Positions 56,040 through 64,000 of a DNA stretch of 64,000 bases are shown here, piece after piece. Below the pieces are notes generated by a model. The model ran no database searches, was not told the origin of the DNA, and saw only the letters and a program-made list of their open reading frames with translations. A program made the translations under genes and the position numbers. Every line of letters begins with the position of its first letter. The stretch's first letter is position 1. The DNA comes from Sinonovacula constricta (taxonomy: Eukaryota > Mollusca > Bivalvia > Cardiida > Solecurtidae), in NCBI GenBank assembly GCA_007844125.1, contig CM017561.1, forward strand, positions 31,302,889 to 31,366,888, written 5' to 3'.

Positions 56040-57310
56040 CATTCAAGCAAGATGGATATTAAAAGCACTTGGTGAGACAGTGACATGAGCCAGTATGCAG
56101 TTCATATCAATGAAGTCTGGTAATGCCCATGGGGAAAGACATATGTTCAAGCTTGTCAGCCTTCGCTAACAGACAACCCAGTTAAAAATGTCTAGGGAAG
56201 TGGTTGGACTCCTCGTTTACTGATAGGAGACGTAAATATATGCTGCAACAGCAGCCACAAGAATGGTCGCAGTATGGACAAATCAGACCTTCCTAGATAT
56301 TCCAGCACGGACTTCTGCCCGGATTGATTTGGCCATTAATCGTGAATGTAGTTACCATCAGCACGATAGAAACGGTGGCATTATCACATTCCTTCACAAG
56401 CTTGGAGTTATACAGAAAATCCAACAAGCTCCATGTGGCCTTTAGCTCTCTGGTTGCGGTATATAAAGCAGATAAAGCTTGACACTACGAGAATCTTCAA
56501 ACAAAAGGATTCAAGTAGCAGGAATATAGGTGAGAACAGGAATTAAATTGTCAGTTAATCAAGCGGTGGAGCAAGTAGAGAATAACTTTAGACACCAGAA
56601 CATTGTTGGAGCAACAAACAGGGAAAGAGAAAGACTGGGCACTAGACAACACCAAAGAAAGGGAGAGATGCCAACAAGATGGAAAGGCGGCCCATGGTGC
56701 AGCAAGAAATAAGTAGAACAGAGGAAAAGTCAAAAGCAGTCAAGACTGTACAGTTAGGCTCGGAAACTGGACAAAATGGAACGCCATGCCAGAGAGGACT
56801 TCAACATAGGAACACAGGAACTTTGGGCTTATGAACAAATGCAGATAAGGTTCCTTCATAGTTCAGTACACGACATATTGCCAATTCAGCCAACGTACAC
56901 ATATGGAAACTGTCAGATGACCCATTGCAGCTTTGTGATCGCACCGCTTCACTGCGTCACATACTGTTAGGTCGCCTACCTCTTTGACTCATGGTCGATA
57001 CCGGTGGCCCCATAATACTCACAGAGTCCTTACAGAACTGGCACACATCCTTAAATTGCAGAGGAACAAAGAATGTCCAAGTTAGAAAGTGTCTGATCTC
57101 ATTAACTTCGTGAGAGAAGGGACTAAAAAAAGAAGTCAGTCACTTCAAGAATAACATATTTTGGAGTTCCATTTAGACCTAAAGAAGAGGCTCAAGTTTC
57201 CAGAGGCAGTGGCCTACAAAATTATTCGACCTAACATTGTGCTGTGGTCAAGAGATCCCAAACTGTGATACTGGGAAGAGAGGACAGAGGAGGAAGTACA
57301 AGGTATATAG
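56040..57310 (+). pseudogene. Decayed non-LTR retrotransposon 3' end (reverse-transcriptase polyprotein C-terminus)
   Basis: Across several frames, interrupted by stops and frameshifts, it reads blocks known from metazoan RT-element C-termini: a LGKW-type block near 56190, RTGIKLSVNQAVEQVENNFR with HQNIVGATNRE near 56530-56620, a zinc-binding-like LCDRTASLRHIL block near 56930-56970, and RPNIVLWSRDP near 57226-57260. The frame is broken many times and it cannot be functional. Confidence 0.65.
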
Positions 57311-58384
57311 ATATAGAGACAACGGATAGAAAACATGGTAGGTCGGATTGCTGTAACGTCCCATTTTGCAATTATAAATTTAATTAATAATTTATCAATG
57401 AAGTAAGTATATAACAATTCATTTTTAAAAATGTTGGAACCGACTTTTGAGGTTATTGCACTAATCTCCCTTTGGTATCTCGAAATTTATCCTGTCATTG
57501 TGTGCCATTGTGCATTGCTCTTTAAAGTTGTCAAAGCAAAGATGGCGGTCAAAAGATGGCCGACTGGTATGCGGTTCCAGGTGGTCTATATAAGAAGTAA
57601 ATCCACCTATTTCAAATATTTTCACATTAAATAAAACAAGACATTTACCTTGAAAAAAATTTTGTTCTTTCTTCTTATCCTTTCTTCCGGATTGATCCTT
57701 TTGAAATCGAAAGTGACTTAACACTTTATAATTTACACAACGCGTGTTCTTTTTAATACAAACGCCAATATTCTCGGTATAAATTGCACCAGGACAATCG
57801 GATGATACACATAACCGCAATAAACCCCAAGACCATTACCAATCTTAAAGTATGCAGAATTATGTTTACCATAAAAGTTAAATAAAAAATCAAGTTCAAA
57901 ATACCCAGAAAAGGTTAATCTGTTATAAAAGCAAACTTTAAGGTTAACGCCTCTCCTAACAAAATTAGTATTCTATTTCCTTTCGCATAACTGCGCAGGC
58001 AGTACAGAATTCGCACATTATTATAAAATGGTAATGCTGTTTTCACGTGATCTGAATGCACACACTAATTCAAGGTTCTTTTCCGATGCTCACTTTTAAT
58101 TTACTATCTACCCCGGAGGACTGATACGTATCATGTATCTGTTGCTAGACATATCTTGTATTTGTTTACAAAAAGTAAAAAACGCGATCGGGAAAATAAA
58201 TATATGGCGGTATGCTATCTGCAAGTGTGGGCGCAAGCTACTTAATCATCATATAGTTTACACGCAGTGGTTACGTTTTAGAGCACAGTAATCTCTGTCA
58301 CCACTTCCACAATAAGGACAAATCTAATTCCCATTTCAAGCCATCTAGGTTTTGAATGCGGACAGCACACACATGCAAGAACAG
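57311..58384. other. Gene-free stretch
   Basis: A 119-codon minus ORF (57461-57820) has no recognisable domain. A TATA-like tctatataagaag lies at about 57586 on the plus strand next to gatggcgg, weakly promoter-like, with no gene found. Confidence 0.35.
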
Positions 58385-58540
58385 GGACGAATTATTTTAG
58401 TGGGTGGGGTGGGGGTTTGAATCAACATCCATTCAACTTTATCGCAGAAAATACTAGATATATACACAGTTAGGTACCCTAACTTCGACCTAAGCAATCA
58501 ACAGACAAAATTTACTTAATAATCTTAGTATTTTGTATAG
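58385..58540 (-). repeat. Dispersed repeat family G, copy 3 (inverted)
   Basis: Contains ccattcaactttatcgcag and gcaatcaacagacaaaattt, the reverse complement of family G. Confidence 0.6.
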
Positions 58541-58939
58541 AATATAATATATAATGAAAGAATAACATTCGTAGTAGCCCGTAAATTCGTTAGATTGCGA
58601 CGTGTAGTAATGCCATTCGACTGTATTTTTAAATTATATATTCAATGGATCGTTCTGAACATGGTTTTTCTGGTTATGGGTAATCTAATAAGTAATCTCA
58701 CTTTGTTGACATTCAGTCCGAACATCTAAGGACGTACCGATAACCATTCCTAGCTATTCACGTAACAAAAGAATGAACATTTAAGGGCGTACCAAGAATC
58801 CATGTACAATTACCTTCAAGGTTTAGAAATTTTAATAATAAGAAAGGAATCAACCAAAATCACTCGATTTCTGTCATGTTGATGTTAACGCTACAGCCAC
58901 ACAAAAAAATAAACATAAAAAAGAATGTCGTTTACCAAA

Positions 58940-59012
58940 TTAGGACCCGTATTTTATGAAAGTCCGCAAAACAGACTTTCCGCGTGCACAAATTTCAGTG
59001 AGCATTCCATGC
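58940..59012 (-). repeat. Dispersed repeat family H, copy 3 (inverted)
   Basis: Contains ggacccgtattttatgaaag and aaatttcagtgagcat. Confidence 0.6.
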
Positions 59013-61364
59013 CAGCAATCTCATTGTGACAATGTTGCAATTTCGCCCAGATATCGTTTTCGGTGTCTTCTTGGACTTCTTGTCAATTTTATTTTCAATG
59101 TAACCTTGCCTGAATAATTTGGTTGCATACAAATATCCGGGTTTTTTTCTCAACTTAAACAGCATGACACATTTTGAGGCCCAGTTGCAGGAAAAACTAA
59201 AACATGGCAGCAGAGGCAGCATGTTTAAATAAAAGGCTGTTAAGAATTATTTAAAACTAATATTATTTATCACATTTAAATATTCAGTTCTTTTAAATTT
59301 TATTTTAAATGCCTTCTGTCGTTTATCAAGTAGCACTTCGCCTGTGAGTATCCATATAAGAAAATAAACGAAAAACAAAAAGGAGAAAAAAACTTGCATA
59401 AAACCAGAACTGATCCGCACGTTTTGTGATAAAATGCAGGGGCTTTATCACTGCACTGTATTTCTTCGTGATTTTAGTTAAGTCAACTATTTATGTAATT
59501 TTAAGCTATTTAAGCTACCGACCCTGACTTCCCTTTTTCTGAGTGAAATGGGATCGCTAATAATGTAAACATTATCGATTTCGGTTTATAAGTCTGATTT
59601 AGCACCACGCCCACCGTTTTTTTTGGTCATTCTGCGAAGAAAAGACTTTTGTACGAGCTCCATAATTTCATAAAACGAGTCGTTCCAAGGTCAAGATAAT
59701 TTAAAGACAAAGCAATACAAGGGTAGACATCTTACAAATATAAGTCTATAGGTATAACTGGTGACCCACCCGTTCTTTCTTGGTAGTGTGTCCTACATGT
59801 ATCATTCTGGCTTTTAAAATATTTGAGGTTTTTGTATTGTTTTGTTTGTGTATGTTGTTTTTTTGTAAGAGTCATCTCCCCTGTTTTCCGGTTCGTATTG
59901 TATTTTAATTCATTTATCGTATTTTTTTAAAGAAAATGTGGAAGGAAAAAGAAACAAGTAGATATTTAATGCAAAGGGGCTTACCTGAACCGTTTTATTT
60001 ACATCAGTTCACACTTCAATTCACTCAAGTACAAGGGAACGGCTATACACAAATACATATCTATAGGACTTATATTTGGGTTATATACGCAGTACGATAA
60101 TATAAATGCATGGCTTTAGAATAGCTGGTGACTCACCCGTTCACATTTTAAGAGAGCTTATATCTGGCTGTAAACATCTTGTAGTGTCCGTTTTCAAATA
60201 TCTGTTGACATGTTGTCTGTGCTTTTAAATTTATGTCAGTGTTCGGCATTGTTCATTTTGTAAACGGAAGTTTTAAATTTGCCATCGTCATTTAAAGCGT
60301 TTCGACTGTTTTTGTACTGTACCGAAAGTTTGCAATGCTGTTAGATTGCAGATAACATGACAAGAAAAAACAGATTAAGATCGACGTAGTTAGGCATGAT
60401 ACGATGTGGGTGGAGGTTGTAGAACTTTGCAGATCGTACTCGTACTAGATCGTGGCTTCTTGGGAGGTTTCGGTATCAAGACATAACTAGATACTAGATT
60501 TGAAGTAAAATATAATGCATGATAGTCCTGAGTACGGAATTATCTGAGAAATTCTGTTTTGATTTGCAAGAGGACAATATTTGATTCATAAAAGGATCTA
60601 CTGAAACGTTAATCATTTTAGTAATTTTACATATTGTTCATGGTGCAAATGGTGGTACTAGTTGATTGCAATAAATATACACCTTACAACTACGAGGGTA
60701 AGATTTTTTATTGCAGATTTTTATGGCTCGATTCTTTGGAGACAATGTGTAGGCTACGCAGCTGCGTATTCAGCGAACAGGCAGCTACGCGCCAGTCAGT
60801 AGTTACCGACAAGGGAAACTTACTGTCTATTCGGGTGATAATCCAGGTGTACACGCTGTTGTGAAGGATAACCTAGACGTGGTTTGAAGTGAATAGTACA
60901 TTTAATTCAGTACAGCTGTCTAACCATACTTTGAACATTTTAACAAGACAGAATGAACGTTTAAGCGACCTGTATTAACAGAAATAGAAGCTCGTTATCG
61001 AAAGTTCTCGGTGCACCAGCAGTACTATGCATAAGGCATATTTGGACGCCATTGGCTATACATGTCTTTAAATAGACCTAGCCTACAATAATCTTGCAGA
61101 TGACTGATTAAGAGAAGTGTCTATGCTAACGAAACATGTAAACTGAAGTATGTCATTCCTTGCATCTTGCTTGATAGGACTTTATTGCACAGGTTTGGTT
61201 GGGTATGTCATAAAATTTAAATGTAAAATTAAATTTAAAAAATAACTTATTTTACATTGATAATAATATTTCAAAAGATATTTATGACCTATGTCTGCAT
61301 ATGACATACAGTCCCTCATGCCGTCTACAGTTCGAAGCTTTTCTAGACTACAAACGCAGAAGAA
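59013..61364. other. Gene-free stretch
   Basis: A short echo, ctggtgacccacccgttc (59759) versus ctggtgactcacccgttc (60126), suggests a small local duplication. No exon supported. Confidence 0.45.
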
Positions 61365-61460
61365 CCAGCAGTAACCGCCTTGGAACGGTCAGTCGGTAAA
61401 TGGACAGACTGGGGTGCTTAATCCCGATTATAACCTCTCCCTTTCTGAAGAGTTTACTCA
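61365..61460 (+). repeat. Dispersed repeat family R, 3' part
   Basis: Contains cagtaaccgccttggaacgg and gactggggtgcttaatcc. Confidence 0.65.
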
Positions 61461-61899
61461 AAGACAAACATTGTAAACAAAAACATCTAATCACAGTAAA
61501 ACAATAACTGAACAAAGAAACTCGTACTATTAACTATGAGTCAATATATGCAAAAAAATATCTAATATATGTTCAACATGTACAGGACATGAAAGCCTCC
61601 GCAACTAAACAGTTCCAAAAAAAACTCAAGACTTAGACAAATATAAAACAAGAAAAGGCATATATCCAAGGCGCAGTAAAACGCATGTGCTGTAAACAAG
61701 ATGGCTATAAAAAAATGAGAGGAAAAGATTGCCATCGAAATTTAGATTACAATTTTAAGCTTACATTGAATATAAAAACTAATTAAAGAATGCAGATTTG
61801 GATGCATTTCAATTGATACATGAGGAACTGGTACAAGGTTGTGCAATTCACTACGCACATTGTCCAGTATTAAGTGTGGTAGCCAATAGTTGGCCTATA

Positions 61900-61904
<5 letters not shown>

Positions 61905-61990
<86 letters not shown>
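61905..61990. repeat. (TA)n microsatellite
   Basis: About 43 uninterrupted TA units. Confidence 0.97.
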
Positions 61991-61994
<4 letters not shown>

Positions 61995-62460
61995 ATCGAA
62001 CCACTCCTTTGGGGATTTTTTTACAAACCCGTACTTTAGACTTAATAAATAGGGTTTTGAATGCTAACTGAATTGTTAGGCTGAACTAATCGCGACAAAA
62101 AAAATCACTCTGAATGTGTATTTTTTCCAGCTGTATAAAAAGCTTGATAGTGGTCCCTGCTGAAAAATAGATATCAACGTCATAGGGGATCACCGGATGA
62201 CAATATAACGTATTTTTTAAAAGTATGTCGTCACGTGGTTGTCTAAGTTTAAAAATAGCTATATCTCTGCATCGTGGCTCGGATAGAAAATATTGTTTGC
62301 AATGACGAGTGGGAATTTATGCTTGACTGTTCTCACAGATACAGGATGTCAATGAACTGCATTTTGCAGGACCTTTTCGGGTAACAATGACTTATTTGGT
62401 TATTTTAGAAAAGAATTGTTTATCCAAACTGTCGGCTACCACCTTTAAGACGTATATTTA
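61990..62460 (+). repeat. Segmental tandem duplication, left copy (family J)
   Basis: Motifs ctcctttggggattttttta, ggttttgaatgct, gatagtggtccctgctgaaa and agtttaaaaatagctatatc recur in the same order at 62930-63370. Confidence 0.7.
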
Positions 62461-62724
62461 GGTATCGAGGTAATAAGATACTAAGACTAAATTTACTGGG
62501 GTCTTGTCTTTAGCCGCATATGATGAATTACTTTAACTAAATATTTTGTCATTGAGTGCTATAAGTCAAGGAAGTGAAATTCATTCCTGTTGCAATAAAT
62601 TTGCTGCTCTGTATACAGTTACCAATGAAACGACTGATGTTGTTGAAACGATTATTTTTGTCTTTTTGCTTTTTTTTAATCTTTTCGGTGCTTAGTCTCA
62701 TCTGATACCTTAAAGGTAGTGCAA

Positions 62725-62885
62725 CGCTGGCCGGCGTTCTCCAGCGGTCACCCATCCGTGCAACAGCCACGGTAACCGTTGCTTAACCGCGCAACTTTGG
62801 AAGCCGCTTAAACCACGTCGCTAAAGTGTTAACCCAGCAGCGACTGATTTGAAGCGCTTATATATCTACCTCTGCGGTCGTTACA
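62725..62885 (-). mobile_element. 5S rRNA-like SINE, copy 2
   Basis: On the minus strand, gcgcggttaagcaacggtta and gcacggatgggtgaccgctg match copy 1 closely and resemble the 5S internal promoter. It splits the two halves of the segmental duplication. Confidence 0.62.
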
Positions 62886-62929
62886 GTGGTCCCTGAAAGC
62901 TGAGCCTTTTAAAAATGCATTTAACAATA

Positions 62930-63370
62930 TTTCACCACTGCTTTGGGGAATTTGGGCAGTTTTATGTAAAAACTCATATTTAATCAAAATAAAGGCGATT
63001 TTGAATGCTTCATAATTATATTGTTAGACAAGAAAAATCGCGAAAAACAACAACAACAACTAAATGTTCATTCTTTTCAAAGCTATCAACAAGGAAGATA
63101 GTGATCTCTGCTAAAAATACATATCTGGGTGTCGATATAACGTGATCTTAAAAGTAAGTTATCAATGGTTTTCTCAGTTTAAAAATATCTATCTCTGCAG
63201 CGTGGCTCAGATAGGAAATGACGAGTGGGGAAGTAATGCTTCACTGTTCACACAGACTGGGCATCAGTGAACAGTATTTTGCAGGACAGTTTCACGTAAC
63301 ATTGATTTATTTTTTTATGTTAGAGAAAAATGGCCAAAACTGTCGGATGTTGCTTTTAAAGCCTCCGGAC
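62930..63370 (+). repeat. Segmental tandem duplication, right copy (family J)
   Basis: Same motif order as 61990-62460, with about 20-25% divergence by eye. Confidence 0.7.
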
Positions 63371-63846
63371 CGGTTTAAATGATATGCTAACTCTATTTTT
63401 GAACTGGTGTCATGCAACACCTGCAAACTATGGATTTGTGTTTCAACGCCAAACAAACTTTCATGTATCCAGATACGGTGTTATCTTTACTCAAGTAGTG
63501 ATGTGTTACAGGTATACATAATGTCAGAATTCCCAGGTAAAGCGTGAAACATGCGACTTAATTGCATAAGGGGAGAGAGGCCTACATGGCCTTGAATTAT
63601 TATCTTTATAACTATTATTATTATTACAGGCTGTCAGCCAGGTCTTCTCCAAAATATAGAAGGAGTATTTTCGCAACAAATATAGGAGTTTTTTTGGTTT
63701 GTTTTAATGCAAAATAAGTTTACAACTTAAAATAGATTCATGTACTGGAACTTACACTAACAATACTTACCTGTACACTTAATGTGTCTACAATAATCAA
63801 TGTCCAAAATGTCTACCGTAAAAATGATGGAAACCATTAACTTTGA

Positions 63847-63989
63847 ACAACAGCATCACAATCCAGGCAGAAGGCCGCTGCTAAGCACATCACCATCATC
63901 TGAATGGTCACCTAAAAGACCTGTGTCCATACAGATGATGAAGAGGAACACAGCACCATTTTCTGAAGGATTGTGATGCTGTTGTAGGC
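63847..63989. repeat. Inverted repeat at the right edge
   Basis: aacaacagcatcacaatcc (63847) pairs with ggattgtgatgctgttgt (from 63969), and inner segments catcatctg/cagatgatg also pair, giving a possible ~140-nt hairpin or a small inverted-repeat element. Confidence 0.6.
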
Positions 63990-64000
63990 ATAGAAATTTT

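Noticed and set aside
57461..57820. 119-codon minus ORF upstream of the macrodomain gene
   Set aside because: No domain, low-quality splice context, AT-rich chance frame likely.

Overview
This is eukaryotic DNA: AT-rich, intron-rich, and crowded with microsatellites, minisatellites, tRNA-derived SINEs and small inverted-repeat elements. It has no operons and no bacterial-type genes. The repeat content (tRNA-headed SINEs with GC-rich heads, a 5S-like SINE, (CAGA)n, (CAA)n and (TCTC)n tracts) together with a PARP14-like multi-macrodomain gene fits a lophotrochozoan animal, most likely a bivalve mollusc. That assignment is inference; no species can be named from the sequence.

One large protein-coding gene fills the centre and lies wholly on the minus strand. 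I could chain 32 coding exons from an ATG at 54668 to a TAA at 11284-11282. Every junction uses GT/AG, the phase is kept throughout, and the total is 6081 nt (2026 codons plus stop). From the N-terminus the product has: a KH-like segment and a macrodomain (exons 1-2); a second macrodomain that keeps recognisable ADP-ribose-binding loops (exons 3-5); a divergent macro-like region (exons 6-11); a long low-complexity linker built from repeated exon pairs (exons 12-28); a KH-like segment and a third clear macrodomain (exons 29-30); a Ser/Asp-rich tandem repeat; and a final macrodomain (exons 31-32). This is the architecture of the PARP14/PARP15 antiviral and ADP-ribose-signalling family, but no ADP-ribosyltransferase catalytic domain follows, so the product looks like an ADP-ribose reader or scaffold.

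The most unusual feature is the linker. A cassette of a 31-nt exon ('A', phase 0 to 1) plus a ~122-nt exon ('B', phase 1 to 0) has been tandemly copied at ~1.6 kb periodicity between 30.5 and 38.4 kb. Older, diverged copies lie at 20.4-28.5 kb, and a truncated copy of the exon-29 5' end lies at 25.9 kb. Two of the cassettes are nearly identical including introns, so the array is still growing. Each added A+B pair is frame-neutral.

Layout: 1-11.1 kb is gene-free, with a 25-bp satellite, a MITE, SINEs and (CAGA)n. 11.28-54.67 kb is the macrodomain gene; its introns hold a 66-bp minisatellite of about 37 copies (13.9-16.4 kb), several SINEs, a 1-kb terminal-inverted-repeat element, a probable LTR-like insertion and dispersed repeats. 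54.7-64 kb is gene-free as far as I can see; it holds a hAT-like MITE with an 8-bp target duplication, a decayed non-LTR retrotransposon end, a segmental tandem duplication split by a 5S-like SINE, and an inverted repeat at the right edge.
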